64,000 nucleotides of DNA from Pseudooceanicola nitratireducens (GCF_900109195.1 NZ_FNZG01000003.1:372001-436000); one strand, 5' to 3'; numbered from the stretch's first letter, positions 47,399-56,141 are shown. Program-made: numbers and translations. Notes: a model not told the origin generated them from the sequence alone.

Positions 47399-48325
47399 TT
47401 ATTTATCCAGGCACCAGCGCATCACGGCCTTCTGGGCGTGCAACCGGTTCTCGGCCTCGTCGAAGATAACCGACTGGGGCCCGTCCATCACAGAAGATGT
47501 CACTTCCTCTTCGCGATGCGCCGGCAGGCAATGCATGAACAGCGCGTCCTTGCCCGCGGCTTCCATCAGCCGGTCATTGACCTGGTACGCGCGCAACAGG
47601 TTGTGCCGCCGCTCGCGCGAGGATTGGGCGTCATGCATCGACACCCAGGTGTCCGCGACGACCAGGTCCGCGTTCTCGACCCCCTTCCAGGGATCACGCT
47701 GGATGGTGAAATTCACACCCGCTTCGCGCGCCATGTCGACGAATTCCCGATCCGGGTCCAGCTGTTGCGGACCGCAGAAGGTCAGGTTGAAGTCGAACTG
47801 CTGGGCCGCATGCAGGAAAGACGCAAAGACATTGTTGCCGTCGCCCATCCAGACCACGTTCTTGCCTTTGATCGGGCCGCGGTGTTCTTCGAAGGTCAGC
47901 ACATCCGCCATGATCTGGCAGGGGTGGGTCCGGTCCGTCAGGCCGTTGATCACCGGCACGCTGGCGTATTCCGCCATCTCCTGCAGGACCGATTCATCGA
48001 AGGTCCGGATCATGATCAGATCCACGTAGCGCGACAGCACCCGGGCGGTATCGGCGATGGTTTCTCCGTGGCCCAGCTGCATGTCCTGGCCGGACAGCAC
48101 CATGGTCTGCCCGCCCATCTGGCGCACCCCCACGTCGAAGGACACCCGCGTCCGGGTCGAGGGCTTTTCGAAGATCAGCGCGACCATGTGACCGGCCAGG
48201 GGCTGTTCGTCGTCCGGGGCCCCCTTCGGGCGGCCGGCGCGGGCCTCTTTCATGGCGCGGCCCTGGTCGATCATGGCCCGCAGATCACCGGGCGTGGTGG
48301 TGTGAATGTCCAGAAAATGTTTCAT
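47399..48325 (-). CDS. argF: Ornithine carbamoyltransferase
   Basis: A 308-residue enzyme joining ornithine and carbamoyl phosphate to citrulline in arginine synthesis. The carbamoyl-phosphate loop STRTR (in [13 protein letters not shown], about residues 55-59) and the ornithine loop HCLPAHR near the C-terminus are intact. It follows argD on the same strand after 116 bases, and both probably depend on the promoter region with the NtrC-like palindrome upstream of argD. Confidence 0.96.
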   Translation of the reverse strand: MKHFLDIHTTTPGDLRAMIDQGRAMKEARAGRPKGAPDDEQPLAGHMVALIFEKPSTRTRVSFDVGVRQMGGQTMVLSGQDMQLGHGETIADTARVLSRYVDLIMIRTFDESVLQEMAEYASVPVINGLTDRTHPCQIMADVLTFEEHRGPIKGKNVVWMGDGNNVFASFLHAAQQFDFNLTFCGPQQLDPDREFVDMAREAGVNFTIQRDPWKGVENADLVVADTWVSMHDAQSSRERRHNLLRAYQVNDRLMEAAGKDALFMHCLPAHREEEVTSSVMDGPQSVIFDEAENRLHAQKAVMRWCLDK

Positions 48326-48441
48326 CGTCTTGTCCTGTCTGTCCGGTGCGCGGCGGGCCCTGCCCGCGCGCGCGCCCCGTCTTGATATCTCGGGGTATCG
48401 CCCCCAAGGGCCTCGGCCCTTCGGGGCAGCCCCCGGCCGCC

Positions 48442-49620
48442 TTACCCCTGCACCGCGATGCGCTTGGCGGTGCGATCCAGCCGCTCCACCGCCTCTGCGA
48501 TCTCCTCTTCGCTCAGCGTCAGGGCGGGCAGAAGGCGCACGACGTTGTCGGCGGCGGGCACGGTGATCAGCTCTTCCTCATAGCCGGCCTTGACCAGATC
48601 CGCGGGCGCGACCTTGCACTTCAGCCCCAGCATGAAACCCTGACCGCGCACCGCCTCGAAGACCTCGGGGTTCTCGGCCACCAGCCCTTCCAGCTTCTGA
48701 CGCAGCAGCGCGCCCTTGCGCCCGACCTCTTCCAGGAAACCCGGCTCGGTGATCGCGCCCACCACGGCCAGGCCCACGGCACAGCCCAGGGGGTTGCCGC
48801 CATAGGTCGACCCATGGGTGCCCGCGACCATGCCGCTGGCTGCATCCTCGGTCGCCAGCACCGCGCCCAGGGGGAAACCGCCGCCGATGCCCTTGGCCAC
48901 CAGCATGATATCCGGCGTCACCCCGGCCCATTCATGGGCAAACAGACGCCCGGTCCGGCCCATGCCGCACTGGATCTCGTCGGCGATGAACAACGTGCCG
49001 GTCTCGTCACACAGCGCGCGGATCGCCTTCAGCAGACCGTCGGGCGCAACGTTGATGCCGCCCTCGCCCTGCACCGGTTCGATGAGGATGGCGGCGGTCT
49101 TGTCGGTGACCACCGACTTCAGCGCCTCCAGGTCCCCCCAGGAAACCTGGCGGAAGCCGGGCAGAAGCGGCCCGAAGCCCTTGACCATCTTCTCGGTCGG
49201 GGCGGCGGCGATCGCGGCCGAGGACCGGCCATGGAAGGCCCCGGTGAAGGACACGATCTCGACCCGCTCGGGCTGGCCCTTCTCGTACCAGTACTTGCGC
49301 GCCATCTTTACGCCCAGCTCCATGCTCTCGGTGCCCGAGTTGGTAAAGAAGACCGTATCGGCAAAGGTTGCATCGACCAGCTTGTCGGCCAGCGCCTGCT
49401 GCTGCGGGATCTCATAGAGGTTCGACACGTGCCACAGCTTCTGGGCCTGGCTCACCAGCGCATCCACCACCACCGGGTTGGAATGGCCAAGCGCCGCCAC
49501 CGCGATCCCCGACCCGAGGTCGAGAAATCGGCGCCCGTCCTCCTCGATCAGCCAGGAACCCTCGCCCTTCACGAAATGAAGGGGGGCACGGGAATAGGTC
49601 GGCAGAACGGACGGGATCAT
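48442..49620 (-). CDS. argD: Acetylornithine aminotransferase
   Basis: A 392-residue class III PLP aminotransferase converting N-acetylglutamate semialdehyde to N-acetylornithine (and often acting on succinyldiaminopimelate). Marks: [41 protein letters not shown], and the PLP lysine in [13 protein letters not shown]. Start at 49620 follows AAAGGATAACGCG; fifteen further residues upstream in frame are not needed. First gene of argD-argF. A perfect TGCACC-N5-GGTGCA palindrome lies 75 bases before the start. Confidence 0.95.
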   Translation of the reverse strand: MIPSVLPTYSRAPLHFVKGEGSWLIEEDGRRFLDLGSGIAVAALGHSNPVVVDALVSQAQKLWHVSNLYEIPQQQALADKLVDATFADTVFFTNSGTESMELGVKMARKYWYEKGQPERVEIVSFTGAFHGRSSAAIAAAPTEKMVKGFGPLLPGFRQVSWGDLEALKSVVTDKTAAILIEPVQGEGGINVAPDGLLKAIRALCDETGTLFIADEIQCGMGRTGRLFAHEWAGVTPDIMLVAKGIGGGFPLGAVLATEDAASGMVAGTHGSTYGGNPLGCAVGLAVVGAITEPGFLEEVGRKGALLRQKLEGLVAENPEVFEAVRGQGFMLGLKCKVAPADLVKAGYEEELITVPAADNVVRLLPALTLSEEEIAEAVERLDRTAKRIAVQG

Positions 49621-49694
49621 CGCGTTATCCTTTGCATATGGAAGTCCTGAGGAAGCATAGCCCAAAGGTCAAAGTCAACATTTTCAGGGGGTTT

Positions 49695-49711
49695 TGCACC
49701 ATATTGGTGCA
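49695..49711. promoter_or_regulatory. NtrC-like palindrome upstream of argD
   Basis: TGCACCA-TAT-TGGTGCA is a perfect 17-base palindrome, 75 bases before argD. The NtrC consensus is TGCAC-N7-GTGCA, and the classical glnA site TGCACTATATTGGTGCA differs by a single base. No sigma-54 -24/-12 pair is visible between it and argD; in Rhodobacter NtrC can act with the main sigma factor. Confidence 0.65.
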
Positions 49712-49950
49712 GATGAACACGGGATGGACGCGGGATGGACACTGGCCAATCGCCGCCGTCGACGTCAGGCGTGGCTGCGTCGGCGTCGGATCTCGGAATG
49801 GCGCGTCATCATGTTCATGCGCTTCCCATACAGCCGCACCCCGCCACTGCAAAGCGCAAAGCCGCGCCCGCCCCCATTCCGCGCGCCACGTCGGCAATTC
49901 CGCCACATTCCCGGACCACCCCTGTTCGCCTGCGAAAAACCGCCCCCCCC

Positions 49951-50020
49951 TCTTTGGTTTTCACAAATATCCCAGGGGGGGCGACATTCCCCGAATGTCG
50001 CGGGGGGACAGCGTCCCCCC
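49951..50020 (-). repeat. Recurring TATTT 3'-flank element, copy h with hairpins
   Basis: CTTTGGTTTTCACAAATATC core (49951-49972) plus two perfect stems: GCGACATTC-CCC-GAATGTCGC (49981-50001) and GGGGGGAC-AGC-GTCCCCCC (50002-50020). Lies after the MORN gene in its orientation. Confidence 0.6.
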
Positions 50021-50042
50021 TCCCTGCCCGCACCACGAAAAA

Positions 50043-50066
50043 GGCCGCCCGACATGCCGGGCGGCC
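50043..50066 (-). terminator. Rho-independent terminator of the MORN gene
   Basis: GGCCGCCCG-ACATGC-CGGGCGGCC, 9 perfect pairs, with A5 on the left giving a minus-strand T run, 26 bases after the stop. Confidence 0.88.
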
Positions 50067-50091
50067 CAACCTTCACACAGTCCTCAAACCG

Positions 50092-51621
50092 TCACTCGGT
50101 CGCGGTGCCCTCACCGCTCTGCGCAGCCGCATCCGATCCGGCATTTCCACCGGCCTCAGCCCCCGGTTCCGCCCGCAGCGCCCCGTTGACCCAGTCTCCG
50201 CGCTCGGCCTCGCCCGAGGCATAGGTCATCACGCCCTGCCCCTGGCGGCGGCCACCCTCGAAGAAGCCTTCGTAGACATCGCCGTTGGCATAGGTGGCGC
50301 GGCCCTTGCCGGTGATCTCGCCATCTTTCCAGCCGCCTTCGTAAACAAAGCCATCGGCCATCTCGATCCGGCCCTCGCCGTCACGCTTGCCGGCCTTGAA
50401 CCCGCCCTCGTAGACCGACCCGTCGGCATAGGTCGCCTTGCCCTGGCCCTCGCGTTCGCCATCGACCCACTGGCCTTCGTAGCGATAGCCGTCGGGATAG
50501 GACATCACGCCCTGCCCATGGTTCTGGGCATTGCGGAACTCTCCCTCATAGGTCAGCCCGCTTGGATAGGTGGCGATGCCGCGGCCGTCGATCACGCCGT
50601 CCTTCCACTGGCCCTCGTAGGTGGCGCCGTCGGGATAGGTGATCTTGCCGATGCCATTGGCCAGGTCATCGCGGAACTCGCCCTCGTAGACCGACCCGTC
50701 GGGATAGGTCACGCGGCCCACGCCCTCGATCTTCCCGCGCACCCACTGGCCCGCGTAGGTATAGCCATCCGCGCCGGAAAACTGGCCTTCGCCGTGGCGC
50801 AGGTCGTTCTCGAATTCGCCCTCGTAGACGTCGCCGTTGGCATAGGTGACCTTGCCCCGGCCCTCGCGCTTGCCCTCGACCAGTGCGCCTTCGTAGATGT
50901 CGCCATTGGGCTGGGTCAGCGTGCCGACCCCGTCGATCTGGCCGTTCTTCCAGGCCCCTTCATAGATCAGGCCGTCGGGCATGGTCAGCTTGCCCTGCCC
51001 CTCGCGCGCGCCGCGCACGATCTGGCCCACGTAGATCGCCCCGTCGGGGTAGGAGATCTGGCCCTCGCCTTCCTTCACCCCGTTGACCCATTCACCGTCA
51101 TAAAGATAGCCGCCCGGGGCCTTCATCACGCCGCGCCCGTGGTGCATGGCGTTCAGGAACTGACCCTCGTAGCTGGTGCCATTGGCGTAAGAGGCAACGC
51201 CGGTGCCATTGATCTTGCCCTCTTCCCAGTCGCCCTCATAGGTGCCGCCGTCCGAGAAGATGATCTTGCCCACGCCATCGGGTTTGCCCTTGGCAAATTC
51301 GCCCTCGTAGACCGATCCATTGGGAAACTTGGCGGTGCCTCGGCCGCGGATCTCGCCCTCGACCCAGTCGCCGGAATATTCGTAGCCATTGGGCAGCGTA
51401 TAGGTGCCGGTGCCGTGCTGAAGTCCGTCCTTGAACGTGCCCTCATAGACGCCGCCGTCGTCATATTGCTTGGTCTGGACCTCCTGCGCCCAGGAAGGAG
51501 CCGCACCAACACCCAACCCCGTCAGGCCCAGCCCCGCCGACAGGGTAACAGCCCGCCCGACAGCAAGCGCATGCGCGCCCAGACGCCTAGTCCGATCCGA
51601 TCTTTGCTGTACCTTGCGCAT
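50092..51621 (-). CDS. Exported MORN-repeat protein (18 repeats)
   Basis: A 509-residue protein. A long signal sequence (about residues 1-45, RRLGAHALAVGRAVTLSAGLG, ending SWA-QE) exports it. From about residue 50 to 463 run 18 MORN repeats, each exactly 23 residues (pattern YPDGxxYEGxWxxGxxxGxG), then a degraded nineteenth and an acidic Gly/Ala-rich tail. MORN repeats form an elongated beta solenoid-like rod that binds lipids or proteins. The ATG at 51621 is preceded by GGGGGCAAGG. Residue 11 of each repeat alternates Phe-like and Trp. It is much longer than most bacterial MORN proteins. Partner unknown. Confidence 0.85.
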   Translation of the reverse strand: MRKVQQRSDRTRRLGAHALAVGRAVTLSAGLGLTGLGVGAAPSWAQEVQTKQYDDGGVYEGTFKDGLQHGTGTYTLPNGYEYSGDWVEGEIRGRGTAKFPNGSVYEGEFAKGKPDGVGKIIFSDGGTYEGDWEEGKINGTGVASYANGTSYEGQFLNAMHHGRGVMKAPGGYLYDGEWVNGVKEGEGQISYPDGAIYVGQIVRGAREGQGKLTMPDGLIYEGAWKNGQIDGVGTLTQPNGDIYEGALVEGKREGRGKVTYANGDVYEGEFENDLRHGEGQFSGADGYTYAGQWVRGKIEGVGRVTYPDGSVYEGEFRDDLANGIGKITYPDGATYEGQWKDGVIDGRGIATYPSGLTYEGEFRNAQNHGQGVMSYPDGYRYEGQWVDGEREGQGKATYADGSVYEGGFKAGKRDGEGRIEMADGFVYEGGWKDGEITGKGRATYANGDVYEGFFEGGRRQGQGVMTYASGEAERGDWVNGALRAEPGAEAGGNAGSDAAAQSGEGTATE

Positions 51622-51808
51622 CACCTTGCCCCCCGGGACATCCGCCAAACCTCGGCCAATCAGCGGCCGATCCCCGGCCATCTTGCGGGCCGGATCGGGT
51701 CAAAACCTAAGACGCAGACGGCTGACCCGCAATGCCTTTTGGCCAAATCACCTTTTCCTTGCCGCCCCCTGCCGCTAAGCAGGCACGGACAGGACGAACG
51801 AGGCCCCG

Positions 51809-53476
51809 ATGACCGACAGCTTCCGCATCACTTTGTGCCAGCTCAACCCGACGGTCGGCGACATTGCCGGCAATGCCGCCAAGGCGCGCGACGCCTGGGA
51901 ACAGGGCAAAGCCGCCGGGGCCGACCTGGTCGCCTTTCCGGAAATGTTCATCACCGGTTACCAGACCCAGGACCTGGTCGAAAAACCGATCTTTCACCAG
52001 ACGGCCATCGCCGCGATCGAGGCCCTGGCCCGTGACTGCACCGACGGCCCCTCGATCGCCATCGGCGGCCCCGCTCTGGAAGGGGCCTCTCTCTACAATG
52101 CCTACTACGTGCTGACCAAGGGCAAGATCGTCAGCCGCGCGCTGAAGCATAACCTGCCCAATGAAACCGTCTTCGACGAGGTCCGGCTCTATGACAGCGG
52201 GCCGCTTGGCGGGCCCTATGCCGTTGGAAACACGCGCATCGGCAGCCCGATCTGCGAAGACGCCTGGCACCCCGAAGTGCCCGAAACCCTGGCCGAGACC
52301 GGGGCGGAATTCCTCCTGGTGCCCAATGGCTCGCCCTACTACCGCGGCAAGATGGACACCCGCTACAACCACATGGTGTCGCGCGTGGTCGAAACGGGGC
52401 TGCCGCTGATCTACCTCAACATGGTGGGCGGCCAGGATGACCAGGTCTTTGACGGCGGCACCTTCGGGCTGAACCCCGGCGGGGCCATGGCCTTTCACAT
52501 GCCGGTCTTCGACACCGCTGTCGTGCATGTGGACCTGGACCGCACCGATGACGGCTGGCGCATCCGCGAGGGCGACAAGATCGCGCCGCCCGACGACTGG
52601 GAACAGGATTACCGCTGCATGGTGCTGTCGCTGCGGGACTATTGCCGCAAGACGGGCTTCGGCAAGGTTCTGCTGGGCCTCTCGGGCGGGATCGACAGCG
52701 CCATCGTCGCCACGATCGCCGTCGATGCGCTTGGGGCCGAGAACGTGCGCTGCGTCATGCTGCCCTCGGAATACACGTCAGAGCATTCGCTGGAAGACGC
52801 GAAGGCCGTGGCCGAAAACCTGGGCTGCCGCTATGACTACGTGCCGATCGGCGCCGGCCGCGCGGCGATCACAGACACGCTGGCCCCGCTGTTCGAAGGC
52901 ACGACACCCGACACGACCGAGGAAAACATCCAGTCCCGTCTGCGCGGTCTGCTGCTGATGGCCCTGTCGAACAAGTTCGGCGAAATGCTGCTGACCACCG
53001 GCAACAAATCCGAGGTCGCGGTCGGCTATGCCACGATCTATGGCGACATGGCGGGCGGCTACAATCCGATCAAGGATCTCTACAAGACCCGCGTCTTCGA
53101 ACAATGCCGCTGGCGCAACGCCAATCACCGCGACTGGATGATGGGCCCGGAGGGAGAGGTCATCCCCGACCGCATCATCACCAAGCCCCCCTCGGCCGAG
53201 CTTCGCGCGGACCAGAAAGACAGCGATTCCCTGCCCGATTACCCGGTGCTGGACGCGATCCTGGAAATTCTTGTCGATCTGGACGGATCCATCGAGGATT
53301 GCGTCGCCGCAGGCTATGACCGCGCCGATGCGAAACGGGTCGAACACCTGATCTACATCAGTGAATACAAACGCTTCCAGTCCGCGCCCGGCACCCGCCT
53401 GACCAAGCGCGCCTTCTGGCTGGACCGCCGCTATCCGATCGCCAACCGCTGGCGCGACCCCGGCGGGGCTGCGTGA
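51809..53476 (+). CDS. nadE: Glutamine-dependent NAD+ synthetase
   Basis: A 555-residue two-domain enzyme. Residues 1-270 form the nitrilase-type glutaminase with triad Glu45 (FPEMF), Lys113 (LKHNLPN) and Cys149 (PICEDAW), so it can use glutamine. Residues 280-555 form the synthetase with the ATP pyrophosphatase loop LGLSGGIDSAIVATI. It amidates deaminated NAD in the last step of NAD synthesis. The length is normal for bacterial two-domain enzymes. It is divergent from the MORN gene across 187 bases. Confidence 0.96.
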   Translation: MTDSFRITLCQLNPTVGDIAGNAAKARDAWEQGKAAGADLVAFPEMFITGYQTQDLVEKPIFHQTAIAAIEALARDCTDGPSIAIGGPALEGASLYNAYYVLTKGKIVSRALKHNLPNETVFDEVRLYDSGPLGGPYAVGNTRIGSPICEDAWHPEVPETLAETGAEFLLVPNGSPYYRGKMDTRYNHMVSRVVETGLPLIYLNMVGGQDDQVFDGGTFGLNPGGAMAFHMPVFDTAVVHVDLDRTDDGWRIREGDKIAPPDDWEQDYRCMVLSLRDYCRKTGFGKVLLGLSGGIDSAIVATIAVDALGAENVRCVMLPSEYTSEHSLEDAKAVAENLGCRYDYVPIGAGRAAITDTLAPLFEGTTPDTTEENIQSRLRGLLLMALSNKFGEMLLTTGNKSEVAVGYATIYGDMAGGYNPIKDLYKTRVFEQCRWRNANHRDWMMGPEGEVIPDRIITKPPSAELRADQKDSDSLPDYPVLDAILEILVDLDGSIEDCVAAGYDRADAKRVEHLIYISEYKRFQSAPGTRLTKRAFWLDRRYPIANRWRDPGGAA

Positions 53477-53478
53477 TC

Positions 53479-53500
53479 GCCGCGGGGATATTCGGTTTGG
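53479..53500 (+). repeat. Recurring TATTT 3'-flank element, diverged copy i
   Basis: GCCGCGGGGATATTCGGTTT, directly after the nadE stop and in its orientation. The most diverged copy; only GGGGATATT and GGTTT are clearly shared. Confidence 0.4.
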
Positions 53501-53723
53501 CGGGGCCTTTGGGGGGCCTGTCGGGATCGCCTGTGAGACCTGACCGGCCCGAGAGCGCCGACTCTGGCCACGCTTTGGCACAACCACCACACCGCAAATC
53601 TCTTCGCCCCACATTCCCTCGCATCCAAAGCGAGGAGGCCCGCAAGGGCCGAGGAGCCCCCCCGTCCACGCAAAAGCTTACCCGCCCTTACGGGCATGCG
53701 CGCGACCCGCAGGACAGCACCCG

Positions 53724-54209
53724 ATGCCGCGCCTCCTGATCGTCTACCACTCCGCCACCGGCGGCACCGAACAGATGGCCCGCGCCGCCCATGCCGCGGC
53801 CACTGCAGAAGGCGACGCCACCCTTCTCCGCGCAGCGGATGCAGGCCCCGATGACCTTCTGTCCCATGACGGCTATGTTTTTGCCGCGCCGGAAAATCTG
53901 GCCGCCATTGCAGGTGTCATGAAAGATTTCTTCGACCGCAGCTATTACCCGGTCTTGGGCCGCATCGAAGGCCGGCCCTATGCCCAGATGGTCTGTGCCG
54001 GATCCGACGGCAGCAACGCCGCCCGCCAGACCGCCCGCATCGCGACGGGGTGGCGGCTGAAACAGGTGCAAGAGCCGCTGATCATCTGCACCAATGCGCA
54101 GACGCCAGACCAGATCCTGGCCCCGAAATTGATCCCGGACGGGGATCTGGCCCTGTGCCGTGACCTTGGGGCTGCCTTGGCCGCCGGGCTGACGCTTGGG
54201 GTTTTCTGA
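53724..54209 (+). CDS. Flavodoxin-like NAD(P)H-dependent reductase family protein
   Basis: A 161-residue flavodoxin-fold protein. The FMN phosphate loop YHSATGGTEQMA (residues 8-19), the loop FAAPENLAAIAGVMKDFFDR typical of the family, and AGSDGSNAARQ are present. It probably carries FMN and reduces a quinone, metal or nitro compound, or acts as a small electron carrier. The partner is unknown. It is preceded by a 247-base spacer without a gene and ends convergently with the response regulator gene. Confidence 0.85.
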   Translation: MPRLLIVYHSATGGTEQMARAAHAAATAEGDATLLRAADAGPDDLLSHDGYVFAAPENLAAIAGVMKDFFDRSYYPVLGRIEGRPYAQMVCAGSDGSNAARQTARIATGWRLKQVQEPLIICTNAQTPDQILAPKLIPDGDLALCRDLGAALAAGLTLGVF

Positions 54210-54225
54210 CCTCGGGGCCGACCCT

Positions 54226-54283
54226 GAACTTCATGTGGCATGAACCCGAATGTGCTTGTGGAACTTCACTTGGCACGAACTCG
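54226..54283. repeat. Imperfect direct repeat between convergent genes
   Basis: GAACTTCATGTGGCATGAAC and GAACTTCACTTGGCACGAAC (54226 and 54261) match at 17 of 20 bases and repeat with a 35-base period. The second copy also starts the stem GGCAC-N10-GTGCC. Role unclear; possibly the terminator area of the flavodoxin gene. Confidence 0.45.
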
Positions 54284-54382
54284 CTTGTGCCGTCAGAACT
54301 GGACACGGTTCTGGCCCCTGAGCCATGCCAAAGCCAGCCCCAAGGCCCGTCCTGAATCCCAGCCTCGACCCATCCCCCCCTG

Positions 54383-55099
54383 TCAGATCCGCGCCCGTTG
54401 CACCATCCGGTCCCGCAGCAGGCCCGAGACCTGGGCGATCCCCGGCGCAACATCGCAGCCGGCCCGCTGATCCGCCCGCAGCGCGTCCACCGCGTCCAGC
54501 AGAACCGTATCCCGCGCCGACCGGGCCACACCCGACAGGAACTGCGTGATATAGCGCAGGACGGGGCCATCGGCCGGCCCTTCTAGCGCCTCGGCCATGG
54601 CGACCATGTCGTCGTGATAGGCCATGGCGTCTGGCTGGATGTCATCGGGATCGACCAGCCGGGGGCCAGCGGGCCGCCGGTCAGGCGCAACATGGGCCAG
54701 GATGGCGTTCTGGAAGGCGGCCAGCTTGGTCACCGGCTTGGCCAGGAACCCGTCTGCCCCGGCCTCGAACGCGGCCTCTTCGGCGCCGTCGTCGCCCGAG
54801 GCGGCCAGCAGCACGTCCACCCGGGGCACCGCGCGGGACAGATCGCGGATCAGGTCCAGGCCCGATCCGTCCGGCAGCCCCAGATCGACGATCATCACCG
54901 TCGGGCGATAGACCTGCAGGTGCCGCCGGGCCGAGCCCAGGCAATCCGCCCGACGGATGCGCGCGCCCGAGCGGACACACATCAGGCGCATCGCCTCGCT
55001 TGCATAGCGGCTGTCTTCGACCACCAGGATCGTCATGCCCAGCAGCGGCCGCGACGGCGTCGGCACGTGATCGCGCGGCAGGTATGTCTTGTCGTCCAT
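54383..55099 (-). CDS. Orphan response regulator
   Basis: A 238-residue protein. Residues 20-140 are a receiver domain (ILVVEDSRYASEAMRLM with the acidic pair, phospho-acceptor Asp in MIVDLGLPDG, and KPVTK with the conserved Lys). The C-terminal 100 residues are helical without a helix-turn-helix, GGDEF or HD motif. It may act by protein binding. No histidine kinase gene is adjacent. The conserved Thr/Ser in the middle is Ala-Ala-Ser-Gly (LAASGDD). Output unknown. Confidence 0.85.
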   Translation of the reverse strand: MDDKTYLPRDHVPTPSRPLLGMTILVVEDSRYASEAMRLMCVRSGARIRRADCLGSARRHLQVYRPTVMIVDLGLPDGSGLDLIRDLSRAVPRVDVLLAASGDDGAEEAAFEAGADGFLAKPVTKLAAFQNAILAHVAPDRRPAGPRLVDPDDIQPDAMAYHDDMVAMAEALEGPADGPVLRYITQFLSGVARSARDTVLLDAVDALRADQRAGCDVAPGIAQVSGLLRDRMVQRARI

Positions 55100-55289
55100 C
55101 CGGGTCTCCTTTCTGGAATATCCAGCCCCGCCTCAGCCTAGCGCCGCAGATCTGAATCCGCGGTTAACGCCCGCGCCGTTGCGTCATTTTCCCAGGGCTC
55201 ACGCCCGCCAACGCCCCCCGCGTCGCCCTGTCCGCTTGCCTGAACCTGCGCCGCGCCGCATATAAGGGCCAACCAAAGAGGAGATCCCC

Positions 55290-55694
55290 ATGATTGGCCG
55301 CCTGAACCACGTCGCCATTGCCGTTCCCGACCTGACCGCCGCCGCGGACCAATACCGCAACGCCCTTGGGGCCAAGGTGGGCGAACCGCAGGACGAACCC
55401 GACCACGGCGTCACCGTGATCTTCATCGAACTGCCCAACACCAAGATCGAACTGCTCTACCCGCTTGGCGAGAACTCTCCCATCCAGGGCTTTCTCGACA
55501 AGAACCCAAGCGGCGGCATCCACCATGTCTGCTACGAGGTCGACGACATCCTCGCCGCGCGCGATCACCTGAAGTCCACCGGCGCGCGCGTCCTGGGCAC
55601 GGGCGAACCGAAGATCGGCGCCCATGGCAAACCCGTACTGTTCCTGCATCCGAAGGATTTCAACGGCTGCCTCGTGGAACTGGAGCAGGTCTGA
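55290..55694 (+). CDS. mce: Methylmalonyl-CoA epimerase
   Basis: A 134-residue vicinal-oxygen-chelate enzyme that interconverts the S and R forms of methylmalonyl-CoA. The opening IGRLNHVAIAVPDL has the first metal His, IELPNTKIELL the Glu region, and GIHHVCYEV plus FLHPKDFNGCLVELEQ the others. It acts between propionyl-CoA carboxylase and methylmalonyl-CoA mutase. GAGGAG precedes the ATG. Its stop overlaps the start of the DUF1467 gene (TGATG), so the two are coupled. Confidence 0.95.
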   Translation: MIGRLNHVAIAVPDLTAAADQYRNALGAKVGEPQDEPDHGVTVIFIELPNTKIELLYPLGENSPIQGFLDKNPSGGIHHVCYEVDDILAARDHLKSTGARVLGTGEPKIGAHGKPVLFLHPKDFNGCLVELEQV

Positions 55695-55978
55695 TGGGTC
55701 CCACCTCTGCCCTGGTTCTCTTTGCCGTCATCTGGTTCATGACCCTGCTCTGCGTCGTGCCGATCAAGCTGAAGACGCAGCAGGACGTGGGCAAGGTCAC
55801 CCCCGGCACCCAGTCGGGTGCCCCCGAAGTGCATCACCTCAAGGCCAAGATCTGGATCACCACCGGGATTTCCATCGTGCTTTTCGCGATCATCGGCGGG
55901 ATCATCGTCTCGGGCTGGATCACGGTCGAGGACATGGATTGGTGGGGTCGTCTGGACAACGCCTATCCCGACAATTGA
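55694..55978 (+). CDS. DUF1467 family membrane protein
   Basis: A 94-residue protein with two membrane helices (about residues 4-22, ALVLFAVIWFMTLLCVVP, and 55-75, WITTGISIVLFAIIGGIIV) separated by a polar loop rich in Lys and Gln. DUF1467 proteins follow mce in many alphaproteobacteria; the role is unknown. It is translationally coupled to mce by a one-base overlap. A link with methylmalonyl-CoA metabolism is only suggested by this synteny. Confidence 0.9.
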   Translation: MGPTSALVLFAVIWFMTLLCVVPIKLKTQQDVGKVTPGTQSGAPEVHHLKAKIWITTGISIVLFAIIGGIIVSGWITVEDMDWWGRLDNAYPDN

Positions 55979-56141
55979 TCCTTTCCGGATCCTGATCAGC
56001 GGCCCCTTCCGGGGCCGTTTTGCCGACCGCCCGCCCCTTGCGCACATGCGGGTAGTCCGGCCCCATAGGAACGGCCCGCCGGGTTGCCTCTTGCCCCGCC
56101 CGCGCATTCCCGTACCTTGCGCCACAGCGAGAGGAGCCCCC

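Larger units (their letters stand above)
49621..50091. other. argD promoter region and 3' flank of the MORN gene
   Basis: No gene in 471 bases. The argD side holds TTGACTTTGACC on the minus strand and the NtrC-like palindrome (49695-49711). The MORN side holds a terminator (50043-50066), two tandem perfect hairpins (49981-50020) and a copy of the recurring TATTT element (49951-49980). Confidence 0.65.

Noticed and set aside
50170-51430. Regular 69-base periodicity that could look like a CRISPR or satellite array.
   Set aside because: The period equals 23 codons and the translated repeats are MORN motifs; there are no unique spacers.
53477-53723. Search for a small gene or RNA between nadE and the flavodoxin gene.
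   Set aside because: Only a diverged TATTT element and short GC repeats are seen; no ORF or stable RNA pattern.
54270-54290. TTGGCACGAACTCGCTTGT as a sigma-54 promoter.
   Set aside because: The GG and GC elements are one base too close, and the site lies between two convergent gene ends with nothing to transcribe.
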